The notes: generated from the sequence alone by a model not told the origin. 64,000 nucleotides of DNA from Arenibacter hampyeongensis (GCF_002909255.1 NZ_PIOB01000003.1:186001-250000), one strand, 5' to 3'. Counted from the stretch's first letter, positions 20,599 to 31,085 are shown. A program made the numbers and translations.

Positions 20599-21204
20599 TT
20601 ATTTAGAGTATAACTCGACTATTAATTGTTCTTTGATATTCTCTGGAATTTGCATTCTTTCTGGAACGGCAACAAAATTACCTTCCATTTTTTCAGAATT
20701 CCAAGTAATCCATTCGTACACGCTGCTATTGGCAGAAAGTGCGTCATCGATCGCTTTTAAAGACTTTGATTTTTCCCTGACACCTACAACATCACCAGCT
20801 TTTAAGGTATAGGATGGTATGTTTACCAACTCTCCGTTAACTGTAATATGTCTATGGGAAACCAATTGTCTTGCACCACTCCTAGAAGGGGAGACACCCA
20901 TTCTGTAAACAACGTTGTCTAAACGGGATTCACACAATTGAAGTAATACCTCACCCGTAACTCCTTTACTTCTATTTGCTTTCGCAAATATGTTCCGGAA
21001 TTGTTTTTCCAAAATACCATAAGTGTATTTTGCCTTTTGCTTTTCCATTAACTGGATAGCGTATTCAGACTTTTTACCACGACGTCTGTTATTACCGTGT
21101 TGTCCTGGAGGATAATTTCTTTTCTCAAAAGATTTATCATCTCCGAAAATCGCTTCACCGAATTTACGGGCGATTTTTGTTTTTGGTCCTGTATATCTTG
21201 CCAT
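20599..21204 (-). CDS. rpsD: Ribosomal protein S4
   Basis: 201 residues. A primary 16S rRNA-binding protein and, in many bacteria, an autoregulator. The N-terminus lacks the four-Cys zinc cluster found in some S4 proteins. The S4 RNA-binding domain is at about 90-155 ([33 protein letters not shown]). Unlike its neighbours it is preceded by a 102-base spacer, which may hold a control element. Confidence 0.98.
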   Translation of the reverse strand: MARYTGPKTKIARKFGEAIFGDDKSFEKRNYPPGQHGNNRRRGKKSEYAIQLMEKQKAKYTYGILEKQFRNIFAKANRSKGVTGEVLLQLCESRLDNVVYRMGVSPSRSGARQLVSHRHITVNGELVNIPSYTLKAGDVVGVREKSKSLKAIDDALSANSSVYEWITWNSEKMEGNFVAVPERMQIPENIKEQLIVELYSK

Positions 21205-21241
21205 TTTCTTTTAGTTTGGAAACGTGATCATGAATTAAGGC

Positions 21242-21292
21242 TTATCCTTCGATAATCGTATCTACATCTCCTTGAAATACCCCTTGGGGCAA
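21242..21292 (-). CDS. Possible 16-codon leader peptide between rpsK and rpsD
   Basis: A short frame with a TTG start reads MPQGVFQGDVDTIIEG and ends 37 bases before the rpsD ATG. It fills much of an otherwise unexplained 102-base spacer in an operon where most gaps are under 20 bases. The composition is protein-like, but the start is non-ATG and no family is known, so it may be only part of a structured leader. Confidence 0.25.
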   Translation of the reverse strand: MPQGVFQGDVDTIIEG

Positions 21293-21306
21293 TTGATTAC
21301 TATTAA

Positions 21307-21699
21307 TTATACTCTTCTTCTTTTAGGTGGTCTACAACCATTGTGCGGCATTGGGGTTACATCGATAATCTCTGTAACTTCAATTCCTGAGTTATGTATG
21401 GAACGAATAGCAGATTCCCTACCATTTCCTGGTCCTTTTACATAAACCTTTACCTTTCTTAAACCAGCTTCGTGAGCAACTTTAGCACAATCCTCAGAAG
21501 CTATTTGAGCTGCATAAGGAGTGTTCTTTTTAGAACCTCTGAAACCCATTTTACCTGCTGAGGACCAAGAGATTACATCACCCTTCTTATTGGTTAAAGA
21601 AATAATAATATTATTAAAAGAAGCAGTAACATGGGCTTCGCCCACAGACTCTACTATAACCTTACGCTTCTTTGCTGCTTTTGCACTTGCCTTTGCCAT
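21307..21699 (-). CDS. rpsK: Ribosomal protein S11
   Basis: 130 residues. The core shows [21 protein letters not shown] and [17 protein letters not shown], with the invariant C-terminus [13 protein letters not shown]. Platform protein of the 30S subunit. It starts 13 bases after rpsM; the gap to rpsD downstream is unusually long. Confidence 0.98.
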   Translation of the reverse strand: MAKASAKAAKKRKVIVESVGEAHVTASFNNIIISLTNKKGDVISWSSAGKMGFRGSKKNTPYAAQIASEDCAKVAHEAGLRKVKVYVKGPGNGRESAIRSIHNSGIEVTEIIDVTPMPHNGCRPPKRRRV

Positions 21700-21712
21700 A
21701 ATATCCTAATTA

Positions 21713-22087
21713 TTATTTAGTTGCCTTCTTCTTGTTAGCAACTGTTTTTCTCTTACCTTTTCTTGTCCTAGAGTTGTTCTTGGTACGCTGACCCCTTAAA
21801 GGCAGACCAGATCTATGGCGAATACCTCTATAACAACCTATATCCATTAAACGCTTAATGTTCAATTGGTTTTCGGAACGCAATTCTCCTTCTATAGTCA
21901 AAGAAGAAACTGCCTCACGAATACGACCAATCTCATCATCGTTCCATTCAGATACTTTGGTATCCTCACTTACTTGGGCAGTAGATAAAATCTCCTTAGC
22001 CCTACTTCTACCTATACCGAAGATATAGGTAAGGGCTATTACCCCTCTTTTCTGTTTTGGTATGTCTACACCTGCAATTCTTGCCAT
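21713..22087 (-). CDS. rpsM: Ribosomal protein S13
   Basis: 124 residues. Starts [20 protein letters not shown]; the helix-two-turn-helix region is [14 protein letters not shown], and the basic tail [20 protein letters not shown] contacts the 30S head and P-site tRNA. Two bases separate it from rpmJ. Confidence 0.98.
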   Translation of the reverse strand: MARIAGVDIPKQKRGVIALTYIFGIGRSRAKEILSTAQVSEDTKVSEWNDDEIGRIREAVSSLTIEGELRSENQLNIKRLMDIGCYRGIRHRSGLPLRGQRTKNNSRTRKGKRKTVANKKKATK

Positions 22088-22089
22088 AA

Positions 22090-22206
22090 TTACCCTTGTC
22101 TTTGTTTAAATCTAGGATTCTTTTTATTAATTACGTACAATCTGCCTTTTCTACGCACAATCTTGCACTCGGCACTTCTTTTCTTAATTGATGCTCTAAC
22201 TTTCAT
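22090..22206 (-). CDS. rpmJ: Ribosomal protein L36, zinc-free form
   Basis: 38 residues, starting [20 protein letters not shown] and ending PRFKQRQG. It is identified by length, position between infA and rpsM, and conserved ends. Only one of the four zinc ligands of the classical C-x2-C-x12-C-x4-H protein remains (the Cys of AECK), so this is the form that folds without zinc. Confidence 0.95.
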   Translation of the reverse strand: MKVRASIKKRSAECKIVRRKGRLYVINKKNPRFKQRQG

Positions 22207-22215
22207 CCTATTTAC

Positions 22216-22431
22216 TTAATATCTATATGTAATTCTTGCTTTACTTAAATCGTAAGGGCTCATTTCGAGCTTAACCTTATCCCCTGGAAGTAACTTAATA
22301 TAATGCATTCGCATTTTTCCAGAGATATGCGCCGTTACCACATGACCGTTTTCCAACTCCACGCGGAACATGGCATTTGACAATGCCTCAATTATGCTTC
22401 CATCCTGCTCTATCGCTGCCTGTTTAGCCAT
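22216..22431 (-). CDS. infA: Translation initiation factor IF-1
   Basis: 71 residues, a single OB-fold ([40 protein letters not shown], ending ARITYRY). It binds the 30S A site during initiation. It directly follows secY (3 bases), with no map or adk gene between them. Confidence 0.98.
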   Translation of the reverse strand: MAKQAAIEQDGSIIEALSNAMFRVELENGHVVTAHISGKMRMHYIKLLPGDKVKLEMSPYDLSKARITYRY

Positions 22432-22434
22432 AAT

Positions 22435-23778
22435 CTATGCTACCTTTCTATTTTTACCTGATTTCATCAACCCGTCGTAATGTCTGTTCAACAAATATGA
22501 ATTTACTTGTTGTACTGTATCGATCGCAACACCCACCATAATCAGCAATGATGTTCCGCCGTAAAACAATGCCCAACCTGCCTGCACATCCATGAGCTTT
22601 ACGATCACTGCCGGTAATACCGCCAACAATGCAAGGAAAACAGAACCTGGTAAAGTAATCAATGACATAATCTTATCCAAGAAATCCCCAGTTTCCTTTC
22701 CTGGTCTAATTCCAGGAATAAAACCACCACTTCTCTTTAAATCATCGGCCATTTTATTGGTAGGTACCGTAATCGCCGTATAGAAATACGTGAAGACGAT
22801 AATCAAAAACCCGAACAATATATTGTAAGCCAGCCCAAATATATCTTGGAACTGCACCTCCATCCACTGTCCTACCGCCGTGTTGTTAAAGGTTTTACCC
22901 AATAAGCCTGGCGCAAACATAATTGCCTGTGCAAATATGATAGGCATAACTCCAGAAGCATTCAATTTTAAAGGAATGTACTGTCTGGATCCCATGATAT
23001 TCTTTTCATAACCTCCGGATGCGGTTCTTCTCGCATATTGAACCGGAATCTGGCGTGTCGCCATCACTAACAATACACACAACAATATAACCGCGAACCA
23101 AATAATAACCTCAATGAGCATGAACATAAGTCCACCGTTGTTATTTGCCGTTCTTGATATAAATTCTTGAACAAAATTCTGTGGCATATTGGCTATTATA
23201 CCGACCATGATCAATAAGGAAATACCATTACCAATACCTTTATCGGTGATTTTCTCACCCAACCACATTGCGAATATTGTTCCTGCAACCAAAATTATTA
23301 CCGATGGAATAATAAAATTAAGTCCCTTACCAAATACAAAAGCGCTTTCAGGAACACCTAAGGCTCCCAAACTATACAAATAAGCAGGAGCTTGAACAAT
23401 ACATATACCGATAGTTAACCATCTGGTAATTTGATTGATCGTCTTTCTGCCGCTTTCACCTTCCTTTTGCAATTTCTGAAGATAAGGAATCGCTATACCC
23501 ATCAACTGTACCACAATGGATGCAGAAATATAGGGCATAATGCCCAATGCAAAAACCGAGGCATTTGATAACGCACCTCCAGTAAAGGCATTCAATATTC
23601 CTAAAATACCACTATCAGTACTGGCAGCCAAAGCACCTAACTGGGTAGAATCAATACCTGGAAGAACAACTTGGGCACCAAAACGATACACTAAAAGCAA
23701 ACCAAGGGTAATAATGATTCTACCCTTTAGCTCTTCAATCTTCCAAATATTTGATAATGTCTCGAAAAATTTCTTCAT
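22435..23778 (-). CDS. secY: Protein translocase subunit SecY
   Basis: 447 residues with about ten transmembrane helices; the channel of the Sec translocon. Typical regions are LGLLLVYRFGAQVVLPGID at helix 1, the plug-like segment with FTGGALSNASVFALGIMPYI, and the cytoplasmic loop RQIPVQYARR. It lies 12 bases after rplO, the conserved spc-operon position. Confidence 0.98.
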   Translation of the reverse strand: MKKFFETLSNIWKIEELKGRIIITLGLLLVYRFGAQVVLPGIDSTQLGALAASTDSGILGILNAFTGGALSNASVFALGIMPYISASIVVQLMGIAIPYLQKLQKEGESGRKTINQITRWLTIGICIVQAPAYLYSLGALGVPESAFVFGKGLNFIIPSVIILVAGTIFAMWLGEKITDKGIGNGISLLIMVGIIANMPQNFVQEFISRTANNNGGLMFMLIEVIIWFAVILLCVLLVMATRQIPVQYARRTASGGYEKNIMGSRQYIPLKLNASGVMPIIFAQAIMFAPGLLGKTFNNTAVGQWMEVQFQDIFGLAYNILFGFLIIVFTYFYTAITVPTNKMADDLKRSGGFIPGIRPGKETGDFLDKIMSLITLPGSVFLALLAVLPAVIVKLMDVQAGWALFYGGTSLLIMVGVAIDTVQQVNSYLLNRHYDGLMKSGKNRKVA

Positions 23779-23790
23779 AGTATTCTTTGC

Positions 23791-24243
23791 TTATAAACTT
23801 ATGGCCTCACCACCTGCAGCCTCAATAGCAGCCTTTGCGGTAGCCGTAAATTTATGTACAGAAACTTTAAGGGAAGCCTTTAGCTCTCCATTACCAAGAA
23901 TCTTAACCAAATCGTTTTTGCCAACCAATCCATTTTCAACAAGTGCATCTAAAGTAACCGTATCCTTGATAACTCCTTTATCTACTAATTCCTGTAATTT
24001 TTCTAGATTGATTCCAGCGTAATCCTTTCTATTGATATTCGTAAAACCAAACTTTGGCACACGTCTCTGTAATGGCATTTGACCACCTTCGAAACCAATT
24101 TTCTTAGAATAACCTGATCTGGATTTAGCGCCTTTATGCCCTCTGGTAGCAGTACCTCCCTTACCGGAACCCTGACCTCTACCTATGATTTTACCGGCTT
24201 TTTGGACAGCACCCTCCGCTGGTTTTAAATTACTTAAATTCAT
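23791..24243 (-). CDS. rplO: Ribosomal protein L15
   Basis: 150 residues. The Gly/Lys/Arg-rich N-terminal arm (GRGQGSGKGGTATRGHKGAK) penetrates 23S rRNA; a globular L18e-like domain follows (KLQELVDKGVIKDTVTLDAL). Placed between rpmD and secY as expected. Confidence 0.98.
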   Translation of the reverse strand: MNLSNLKPAEGAVQKAGKIIGRGQGSGKGGTATRGHKGAKSRSGYSKKIGFEGGQMPLQRRVPKFGFTNINRKDYAGINLEKLQELVDKGVIKDTVTLDALVENGLVGKNDLVKILGNGELKASLKVSVHKFTATAKAAIEAAGGEAISL

Positions 24244-24258
24244 AACACTAATATTATA

Positions 24259-24438
24259 TTAAGCTTCCTCTGTGGAAACTAAGTGTTTAACTTTATTTAT
24301 CATCCCAAGAATATTAGAAGTAGCATCATGCTCAACTACCTGTCCTATTCTACGTAAACCAAGAGCCTCTAATGTTCTCTTTTGATTTTGAGCTCTTTTA
24401 ATACTGCTCTTAACTTGTTTTACTTTAATCTTTCCCAT
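24259..24438 (-). CDS. rpmD: Ribosomal protein L30
   Basis: 59 residues, starting MGKIKVKQVKSSIKRAQNQK, with the family stretch LEALGLRRIGQVVEHD, and ending KHLVSTEEA. Length, motif and position between rpsE and rplO identify it. Confidence 0.96.
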   Translation of the reverse strand: MGKIKVKQVKSSIKRAQNQKRTLEALGLRRIGQVVEHDATSNILGMINKVKHLVSTEEA

Positions 24439-24451
24439 TATATTCTTGGTT

Positions 24452-24976
24452 TTATCCTTTAAAAACTTTTTCTAAAGAAATACCTCTTTGGTTTGCAACT
24501 GTCTTTGCACCTCTCAGTTGTAAAAGAGCATCAAAAGTAGCTTTTACTACGTTATGAGGATTGGAAGAACCTTGTGATTTGGACAATACGTCATGAACAC
24601 CAACTGCTTCCAATACCGCTCTAACAGCACCACCTGCAATTACTCCGGTACCATGCGATGCAGGCTGGATATAAACTCTAGCTCCACCGAATTTCCCTTT
24701 TTGTTCGTGCGGCAAAGTACCTTTGTTCAATGGAATTCTAATAAGATTCTTTTTAGCATCTTCTATAGCCTTGGCTATTGCCGTGGCAACTTCCTTAGAC
24801 TTACCTAGACCATGACCCACAACACCATTTTCATCACCTACCACAACGATAGCAGAAAATCCGAACGCTCTACCACCTTTTGTAACTTTGGTAACACGTT
24901 GTACCCCAACCAATCTATCCTTTAATTCTAAACCTCCCGGCTTAACAGTCTCTACGTTTTTGTATTTCTGATACAT
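24452..24976 (-). CDS. rpsE: Ribosomal protein S5
   Basis: 174 residues. The N-terminal double-stranded RNA-binding part has [19 protein letters not shown], followed by [20 protein letters not shown] and the C-terminal [18 protein letters not shown]. It shapes the mRNA entry site and affects decoding accuracy. Confidence 0.98.
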   Translation of the reverse strand: MYQKYKNVETVKPGGLELKDRLVGVQRVTKVTKGGRAFGFSAIVVVGDENGVVGHGLGKSKEVATAIAKAIEDAKKNLIRIPLNKGTLPHEQKGKFGGARVYIQPASHGTGVIAGGAVRAVLEAVGVHDVLSKSQGSSNPHNVVKATFDALLQLRGAKTVANQRGISLEKVFKG

Positions 24977-24983
24977 AATATTC

Positions 24984-25340
24984 TTAGAATTTTAATCCTG
25001 CTTCCCTAGCGCCATCGGCTAATGATTTTACTCTACCATGGTATAAGTTACCACCTCTATCAAAAGCAACAGCTTCTATACCAGCTTCTTTTGCCTTTTC
25101 AGCAAGCGCCTTACCAACTATGTTGGCCACTTCCGTTTTAGTCCCTTTAGCTTTAGCCAACTCCTTATCCCTTGAGGATGCGGACACTATAGTTTTACCA
25201 GCCACATCATCAATAATTTGAGCGTATATTCCAGTATTACTTCTAAAAACAGCTAGCCTTGGCCTTTCTGCAGTACCTGAGGAAATTTTTCTAATTCTCC
25301 TTCTGATACGTAGTCTTCTTTCAGTCTTCGTTAATCCCAT
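24984..25340 (-). CDS. rplR: Ribosomal protein L18
   Basis: 118 residues. Arg-rich N-terminus ([20 protein letters not shown]) followed by the 5S rRNA-binding domain ([15 protein letters not shown], and [20 protein letters not shown]). Lies 7 bases before rpsE. Confidence 0.98.
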   Translation of the reverse strand: MGLTKTERRLRIRRRIRKISSGTAERPRLAVFRSNTGIYAQIIDDVAGKTIVSASSRDKELAKAKGTKTEVANIVGKALAEKAKEAGIEAVAFDRGGNLYHGRVKSLADGAREAGLKF

Positions 25341-25351
25341 AATGCTAATTA

Positions 25352-25894
25352 TTAAGCCGATTTACCAGCTTTTCTTCTTAATTGTTCGCCAACGAACTTA
25401 ATTCCTTTTCCTTTGTAAGGTTCTGGCTTACGTAAGGATCTAATCTTAGCGGCGATCTGCCCCACTAATTGCTTATCATGCGAACTTAGCTTTATTATTG
25501 GATTCTTTCCTTTTTCGGATACGGTCTCCACTTTTACCTCTGAAGCCACATCCAAAACGATGTTGTGTGAAAACCCTAAAGCTAGGTCCAATGTTTGTCC
25601 TTGGTTACTGGCACGATATCCTACCCCTACCAATTCCAATTCCTTTACCCATCCTTTAGAAACTCCTTCGATCATATTAAAGAACAATGATCTATAAAGA
25701 CCATGTTTCGCTTTATGCTCCTTGGAATCTGATGGTCTTGTAACAAAAACTTGACCATCCTCAACCTTAACAGCAGCACCAGAAAATTCTTGGGAGAGTT
25801 CTCCCAACTTACCTTTTACGGTAATAACATCTTCCTTAACCTCTACGGTTACTCCTTCTGGAATTGCTATTGGATTATTACCTGTTCTAGACAT
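25352..25894 (-). CDS. rplF: Ribosomal protein L6
   Basis: 180 residues with two L6 domains. Typical stretches are [12 protein letters not shown] at the N-terminus, [10 protein letters not shown], and the C-terminal [20 protein letters not shown] that binds 23S rRNA near the sarcin-ricin loop. Confidence 0.98.
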   Translation of the reverse strand: MSRTGNNPIAIPEGVTVEVKEDVITVKGKLGELSQEFSGAAVKVEDGQVFVTRPSDSKEHKAKHGLYRSLFFNMIEGVSKGWVKELELVGVGYRASNQGQTLDLALGFSHNIVLDVASEVKVETVSEKGKNPIIKLSSHDKQLVGQIAAKIRSLRKPEPYKGKGIKFVGEQLRRKAGKSA

Positions 25895-25914
25895 TATTCT
25901 AAATCTTTATAGTA

Positions 25915-26313
25915 TTAATAAACATAACATAATACTTCCCCACCTGCATTCTCAAGCTTTGCTTGCTTACTGGTCATTACACCATGGGAAGTAGAAATAA
26001 TAGCAATACCAAGACCGTTTAATACTCTTGGCAACTCCTCTGAGTTAGCATATTTTCTAAGTCCTGGTGTACTAACTCTCTTAATTTTCTTTATAACCGG
26101 CTCTTTTGTGAATTTGTCATATTTCAAGGCTATTTTAATAGTCCCTTGAACCGCATTATCTTCAAATTTGTAGCTTAAAATATATCCTTGATCGAATAAT
26201 ATTTTAGTAATCTCTTTCTTTAAATTAGATGCAGGAATCTCAACCACCCTGTGGCCAGCACTACTTGCATTTCTAATTCTAGTTAAATAATCCGCAATTG
26301 GATCTGTAAACAT
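25915..26313 (-). CDS. rpsH: Ribosomal protein S8
   Basis: 132 residues. Starts with DPIADYLTRIRNAS and ends with STSHGVMTSKQAKLENAGGE. In E. coli S8 represses the spc operon. Here a 67-base spacer with an imperfect hairpin precedes the gene, one of the longer gaps in the operon. Confidence 0.98.
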   Translation of the reverse strand: MFTDPIADYLTRIRNASSAGHRVVEIPASNLKKEITKILFDQGYILSYKFEDNAVQGTIKIALKYDKFTKEPVIKKIKRVSTPGLRKYANSEELPRVLNGLGIAIISTSHGVMTSKQAKLENAGGEVLCYVY

Positions 26314-26380
26314 AATTATTGATTTACGGTAACGGTTTTTAACATTATTGTTAAACCTGAAACCAGTTTATACTCTTTTA

Positions 26381-26650
26381 TTACCAGCTAGCTTTTCTTA
26401 CCCCAGGTATAAGACCATTATTGGCCATTTCCCTAAAAGTAACTCTGGATACACCAAAAGTTCTCATGTAACCTCTTGGTCTACCAGTTAACTTACAACG
26501 GTTGTGCATGCGAACAGGTGAAGCATTTTTAGGTAATTTCTGTAACCCTTCATAATCACCAGCCTCTTTTAAGGCTTTTCTTTTCTCAGCATATTTTGCT
26601 ACAGTCTTAGCTCTCTTGACCTCACGGGCCTTCATGGATTCTTTAGCCAT
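26381..26650 (-). CDS. rpsN: Ribosomal protein S14, zinc-free form
   Basis: 89 residues, the longer C-minus form. It has [20 protein letters not shown] but no pair of CxxC motifs, so it needs no zinc. It follows rplE by a single base. Confidence 0.98.
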   Translation of the reverse strand: MAKESMKAREVKRAKTVAKYAEKRKALKEAGDYEGLQKLPKNASPVRMHNRCKLTGRPRGYMRTFGVSRVTFREMANNGLIPGVRKASW

Positions 26651-26651
26651 A

Positions 26652-27203
26652 CTAATTCTTTTTAAAAGGTAGTCCTAATTCGGTTAATAATGATTTTGCT
26701 TCTTTATCTGTTTCCGCAGAGGTTACAAATGTAATATCCATACCATTGATTCTATTAATTTTATCAATGTTTATTTCTGGAAATATGATTTGCTCTGTAA
26801 CACCAAGATTATAATTTCCCCTTCCATCAAAACCAGTGGCCTTAATCCCTTGGAAATCCCTTACCCTAGGCAATGCGCTAGTCACCAATCTATCCAAGAA
26901 TTCGTACATTCTTTCCCCACGTAAAGTTACTTTTGCCCCGATCGGCATACCTTTACGTAATTTAAATGCAGCAACATCCTTTTTAGACATCGTTGAAATT
27001 GCTTTTTGGCCAGTAATATTGGTCAACTCATCTACCGCATGGTCTATAAGTTTCTTATCCGCAACAGCGGCACCAACACCTCTACTAACAACAATTTTTT
27101 CTAATTTAGGAACCTGCATTACATTTTTGTAACCAAACTCCTCTTTAAGAGCCTTAACAACTCTTTCTTTATATTCCTGTTTTAATCTTGGAACGTAGGC
27201 CAT
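26652..27203 (-). CDS. rplE: Ribosomal protein L5
   Basis: 183 residues. Diagnostic segments are [40 protein letters not shown] and the C-terminal [20 protein letters not shown]. It binds 5S rRNA and forms bridge B1b. Two bases after rplX. Confidence 0.98.
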   Translation of the reverse strand: MAYVPRLKQEYKERVVKALKEEFGYKNVMQVPKLEKIVVSRGVGAAVADKKLIDHAVDELTNITGQKAISTMSKKDVAAFKLRKGMPIGAKVTLRGERMYEFLDRLVTSALPRVRDFQGIKATGFDGRGNYNLGVTEQIIFPEINIDKINRINGMDITFVTSAETDKEAKSLLTELGLPFKKN

Positions 27204-27205
27204 AA

Positions 27206-27520
27206 CTAAATTACTTCTTTAGATTTCTTAGAAAATCTTACTTTCTTACCATCTCTTACCTCAAATCCTACTCTAGTGGTCTCTCCAGATTTTGGATCGA
27301 TCAATGACAGATTGGATATTTGTAAGGGAGCCTCTTTCTTAACAATCCCACCTTGTGGATTGCTAGCACTTGGCTTTTCATGTTTAGATACCATATTGGC
27401 ACCTTCAACGATCGCCTTGTTCTTTTCACGGTCTACACTTACAACCTTACCCTCTACCCCTTTGTGGTCTCCGGCAACGATTCTAACAGTATCCCCTGTT
27501 TTGATTTTTAATTTTCCCAT
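27206..27520 (-). CDS. rplX: Ribosomal protein L24
   Basis: 104 residues from the ATG of [20 protein letters not shown], which begins the KOW motif. A longer frame from a TTG at 27562 would overlap rplN and add 14 residues unlike L24, so it is rejected. Assembly-initiator protein of the 50S subunit. Confidence 0.97.
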   Translation of the reverse strand: MGKLKIKTGDTVRIVAGDHKGVEGKVVSVDREKNKAIVEGANMVSKHEKPSASNPQGGIVKKEAPLQISNLSLIDPKSGETTRVGFEVRDGKKVRFSKKSKEVI

Positions 27521-27533
27521 TTTGCTATTTATA

Positions 27534-27902
27534 TTAAAGCACCTCTGGAGCCAATGATACAATTTTCATGAATTGTTTATCACGAAGTTCCCTAGCCACC
27601 GGTCCAAAAACACGTGTTCCCCTCATTTCCCCAGTTGGGTTCAAAAGTACACAGGCATTATCATCGAAACGGATATAAGAACCATCCGGTCTTCTAACCT
27701 CTTTTTTTGTTCTTACAACAACCGCTGTGGAAACCGCACCTTTTTTAATAGCCCCATTAGGAGTAGCTTCCTTAACGGAAACTACAATTTTATCCCCAAC
27801 AGAAGCATATCTTCTTTTTGTACCTCCCAACACACGAATGGTCAAAACTTCTTTTGCCCCCGTATTGTCCGCTACTTTTAGTCTAGATTCTTGCTGTAAC
27901 AT
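27534..27902 (-). CDS. rplN: Ribosomal protein L14
   Basis: 122 residues, the standard length. Starts [20 protein letters not shown] and contains [16 protein letters not shown] and [13 protein letters not shown]. It contacts L19 and helix 44 at bridges B5 and B8. Two bases after rpsQ. Confidence 0.99.
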   Translation of the reverse strand: MLQQESRLKVADNTGAKEVLTIRVLGGTKRRYASVGDKIVVSVKEATPNGAIKKGAVSTAVVVRTKKEVRRPDGSYIRFDDNACVLLNPTGEMRGTRVFGPVARELRDKQFMKIVSLAPEVL

Positions 27903-27904
27903 AA

Positions 27905-28162
27905 TTATTTAGCTCTTTCAATGATTTCCACTAATCTCCAACACTTGGTTTTACTCAATGGACGAGTCTCCATTATCTTAACAGTATCGCCAATATTGCA
28001 ATCGTTCTTTTCATCGTGTGCAACATATTTCTTAGTTTTCAACACGAACTTACCGTACATAGGGTGTTTAACACGTTTAACTTCTGAAACCACTACTGAT
28101 TTCTCCATTTTGTTGCTAGTTACAACTCCTATTCTCTCTTTTCTTAAATTCCTTTTTTCCAT
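27905..28162 (-). CDS. rpsQ: Ribosomal protein S17
   Basis: 85 residues, an OB-fold protein. [19 protein letters not shown] and [19 protein letters not shown] are typical, as is [20 protein letters not shown] near the C-terminus. Primary 16S binder. Confidence 0.98.
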   Translation of the reverse strand: MEKRNLRKERIGVVTSNKMEKSVVVSEVKRVKHPMYGKFVLKTKKYVAHDEKNDCNIGDTVKIMETRPLSKTKCWRLVEIIERAK

Positions 28163-28175
28163 AAAGCAGAACCAA

Positions 28176-28367
28176 TTATTGTAATTCCCTTTTAGTTAAT
28201 TCAGTTGCCAATCTTGCCACAGTTCTTCTCACTTTTCTAATTAGTAAAGGATTTTCCAATGGTGTAACAGAATGGGCCAATTTTAAATCAAAATACTGCT
28301 TTTTAAATTCAGCACTTTTTTCCTTTAACCCCTCAACTGATAATTCTTTTATTTCTGATTGTTTCAT
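28176..28367 (-). CDS. rpmC: Ribosomal protein L29
   Basis: 63 residues from the ATG of [20 protein letters not shown], an antiparallel helix pair ending [19 protein letters not shown] four codons upstream is a worse start. L29 lies near the peptide exit tunnel. Confidence 0.96.
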   Translation of the reverse strand: MKQSEIKELSVEGLKEKSAEFKKQYFDLKLAHSVTPLENPLLIRKVRRTVARLATELTKRELQ

Positions 28368-28384
28368 GATTCCTTGCAATTATA

Positions 28385-28804
28385 TTAAGCAGAATAGTCC
28401 CTAGCAATAATAAATTTCGTTTTTACTGGTAGTTTCTGTGCCGCAAGACGTAAAGCCTCTTTTGCAATATCAAGAGATACACCGGCAATCTCGAACATAA
28501 CCCGTCCTGGCAATACCACAGCTACAAAATATTCTGGAGCACCTTTACCTTTACCCATACGAACCTCTAACGGTTTTTTGGTGATAGGCTTGTCCGGGAA
28601 TATTTTTATCCATAATTGGCCTTCTCTTTTCATGTACCTAGTTGCCGCAATACGAGCTGCTTCAATTTGGCGCGATGTTATAAAAGAGGTATCCATTGAT
28701 TTTATACCAAACATACCGTTTGAAAGTTGATGACCCCTACCTGAGATCCCTTTCATACGACCTTTCTGCATTTTGCGGAACTTAGTCCTTTTTGGCTGTA
28801 ACAT
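28385..28804 (-). CDS. rplP: Ribosomal protein L16
   Basis: 139 residues. [19 protein letters not shown] at the N-terminus, then [32 protein letters not shown] and the [13 protein letters not shown] region. It helps place tRNA in the A site of the 50S subunit. Confidence 0.98.
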   Translation of the reverse strand: MLQPKRTKFRKMQKGRMKGISGRGHQLSNGMFGIKSMDTSFITSRQIEAARIAATRYMKREGQLWIKIFPDKPITKKPLEVRMGKGKGAPEYFVAVVLPGRVMFEIAGVSLDIAKEALRLAAQKLPVKTKFIIARDYSA

Positions 28805-28824
28805 TTCTTTACTTCTTTAAAAAA

Positions 28825-29547
28825 TTACTTTCTACGACGTTGTTTCTTCGGTCCTTCTTGCTTTCCACCTTTTCCTGGGGACTGGCTCTTGGCCATTCCT
28901 ACCAATGGAGAAAGTTCTCTTTTTCCGTAAACCTCACCTTTCATGATCCATACCTTAATACCCAATCTTCCATAGGTAGTATGCGCTTCATGTAAAGCAT
29001 AATCTATATCAGCCCTGAAAGTAGACAATGGAATCCTACCATCTTTGTAAGATTCTGATCTTGCCATTTCAGCACCGTTCAAACGTCCAGATATCTGAAT
29101 TTTAATTCCTTCAGCGTTCATTCTCATGGCAGCTGCAATCGCCATCTTAATAGCTCTTCTAAAAGAAATTCTGCTTTCTATCTGGCGAGCTACACTGGCA
29201 GCCACTAGATTAGCGTCCAATTCAGGTCTTTTGATCTCAAAAATATTGATCTGAACTTCCTTGTCCGTAATCTTTTTAAGTTCCTCTTTTAATTTATCTA
29301 CCTCTTGACCACCTTTACCAATGATAATACCTGGTCTAGCAGTAGTAATGGTAACCGTAATCAACTTTAGAGTACGCTCAATAATAATTCTAGACACACT
29401 TGCTTTTGCCAAACGTGCATGAACATATTTTCTGATCTTATCGTCTTCGGCAAGTTTATCACCATAGTCGTTTCCACCGTACCAGTTAGATTCCCATCCC
29501 CTGATAATTCCTAGACGATTTCCGATTGGATTTGTTTTCTGTCCCAT
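28825..29547 (-). CDS. rpsC: Ribosomal protein S3
   Basis: 240 residues. It begins [20 protein letters not shown], has the KH-domain loop [16 protein letters not shown] and a C-terminal S3 domain ([20 protein letters not shown]). The last 20 residues are basic and low in complexity. It forms the mRNA entry channel. Confidence 0.99.
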   Translation of the reverse strand: MGQKTNPIGNRLGIIRGWESNWYGGNDYGDKLAEDDKIRKYVHARLAKASVSRIIIERTLKLITVTITTARPGIIIGKGGQEVDKLKEELKKITDKEVQINIFEIKRPELDANLVAASVARQIESRISFRRAIKMAIAAAMRMNAEGIKIQISGRLNGAEMARSESYKDGRIPLSTFRADIDYALHEAHTTYGRLGIKVWIMKGEVYGKRELSPLVGMAKSQSPGKGGKQEGPKKQRRRK

Positions 29548-29557
29548 ACTAAATGCT

Positions 29558-29965
29558 CTAGCTTTGTGTGTTATTGTTAGATCCCAAAACCAAGGTAACG
29601 TGGTTGGAACGTTTTCTAATTCTATGTGCTCTTCCTTGTGGAGCAGGACGTAGTCTTTTCAACATACTTCCACCATCCACTCTGATTTCCTTAACAAAAA
29701 GTTCAGCTTCCTCAACACTGGCATCTTCATTCTTAGCTTGCCAGTTAGCTATTGCGGATAACAATAACTTCTCCAATCTACGTGATGATTCCTTTGAGTT
29801 GAATTTCAAAATAGCAAGCGCTTTCTCCACTTTTACACCTCTAACCAAATCCGCTACTAAACGCATTTTTCTAGGGGAAGTAGGGCAATTATTCAATTTT
29901 GCAAACGCTATTTGCTGCTTTTCCGCCTTAATTCTTTCGGCCATTTGTTTTTTACGAACTCCCAT
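29558..29965 (-). CDS. rplV: Ribosomal protein L22
   Basis: 135 residues. [20 protein letters not shown] begins the globular domain; the tunnel-lining hairpin lies in [20 protein letters not shown], followed by [13 protein letters not shown]. The N-terminus ([18 protein letters not shown]) is some 20 residues longer than E. coli L22. Confidence 0.98.
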   Translation of the reverse strand: MGVRKKQMAERIKAEKQQIAFAKLNNCPTSPRKMRLVADLVRGVKVEKALAILKFNSKESSRRLEKLLLSAIANWQAKNEDASVEEAELFVKEIRVDGGSMLKRLRPAPQGRAHRIRKRSNHVTLVLGSNNNTQS

Positions 29966-29968
29966 AGC

Positions 29969-30247
29969 TTACTTTTTACCTTTATTTTTTGCCCCGGCAT
30001 GACCTCTAAAAGATCGTGTTGGAGAAAATTCACCTAATTTGTGACCCACCATGTTTTCTGTTACAAAAACTGGTACAAATTGCTTTCCGTTGTGAACCGC
30101 TATTGTCTGACCTACAAAATCAGGAGTAATCATAGAAGCTCTAGACCATGTCTTAATGACTGCCTTTTTACCAGATTCAACATTGTTTTGGACTTTTTTA
30201 TCCAAACTATAGTGAACGTAAGGTCCTTTCTTTAATGAACGTGCCAT
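29969..30247 (-). CDS. rpsS: Ribosomal protein S19
   Basis: 92 residues. [39 protein letters not shown], and the signature [18 protein letters not shown]. Head protein of the 30S subunit, 3 bases before rplV. Confidence 0.99.
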   Translation of the reverse strand: MARSLKKGPYVHYSLDKKVQNNVESGKKAVIKTWSRASMITPDFVGQTIAVHNGKQFVPVFVTENMVGHKLGEFSPTRSFRGHAGAKNKGKK

Positions 30248-30260
30248 TTCTTTCTACTTT

Positions 30261-31085
30261 TTATTTCTTTCTACGTTCTAAAATATATTTGTTGGTACTC
30301 TTGGTCTTGGAACGGGTCCTATATCCTTTAGCAGGAATTCCGTTTCTAGATCTAGGATGACCTCCAGAAGCCCTACCTTCTCCACCACCCATGGGGTGAT
30401 CAACAGGGTTCATAGCAACTGGTCTTGTTCTTGGTCTTCTTCCCAACCATCTACTTCTACCAGCCTTACCTGACACCAATAATTGATGATCAGAGTTGGA
30501 TACAGCACCTATAGTGGCCAAACAATCCGCTAAAACCAATCTGGTTTCACCCGATGGCAATTTAATGGTGACAAACTTACCGTCCTTGGCCATTAATTGG
30601 GCAAATGTGCCAGCACTTCTTGCCATTACAGCTCCCTGTCCAGGACGCAACTCAATTCCAGATATGATAGTACCCAAAGGTATTTCGCTCAATGGAAGTG
30701 CATTTCCGATCTCTGGGGCAACTGCAGTTCCAGAAGACACCTCTTGACCCACCTGCAAACCATTTGGAGCAATAATATATCTCTTTTCACCATCAGCATA
30801 CGCCAATAAAGCTATAAAAGCTGTTCTGTTGGGATCGTACTGAATTGATTCCACCGTGGCAGCAACATCTTGCTTATCCCTTTTGAAATCAATAACACGA
30901 TACCTTCTCTTATGACCTCCACCTTTCTGGCGTATGGTCATCTTTCCTTGACTGTTTCTACCTCCCGACTTTTTTAACGGAGCAAGCAAGCTTTTTTCCG
31001 GCTTATCAGTAGTAATGGCGTCAAATCCATTTACTACTCTAAAACGCTGCCCGGGAGTGATTGGTTTTAATTTTCTAACTGACAT
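30261..31085 (-). CDS. rplB: Ribosomal protein L2
   Basis: 274 residues. It contains the N-terminal OB-fold ([20 protein letters not shown]) and the SH3-like domain, and the peptidyl-transferase-centre loop [20 protein letters not shown] with the conserved His. Standard length and position between rplW and rpsS. Confidence 0.99.
   Translation of the reverse strand: MSVRKLKPITPGQRFRVVNGFDAITTDKPEKSLLAPLKKSGGRNSQGKMTIRQKGGGHKRRYRVIDFKRDKQDVAATVESIQYDPNRTAFIALLAYADGEKRYIIAPNGLQVGQEVSSGTAVAPEIGNALPLSEIPLGTIISGIELRPGQGAVMARSAGTFAQLMAKDGKFVTIKLPSGETRLVLADCLATIGAVSNSDHQLLVSGKAGRSRWLGRRPRTRPVAMNPVDHPMGGGEGRASGGHPRSRNGIPAKGYRTRSKTKSTNKYILERRKK

Noticed and set aside
27521-27562. N-terminal extension of rplX from a TTG
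   Set aside because: It overlaps rplN and adds residues unlike L24; the ATG of MGKLKIKTG is the family start.
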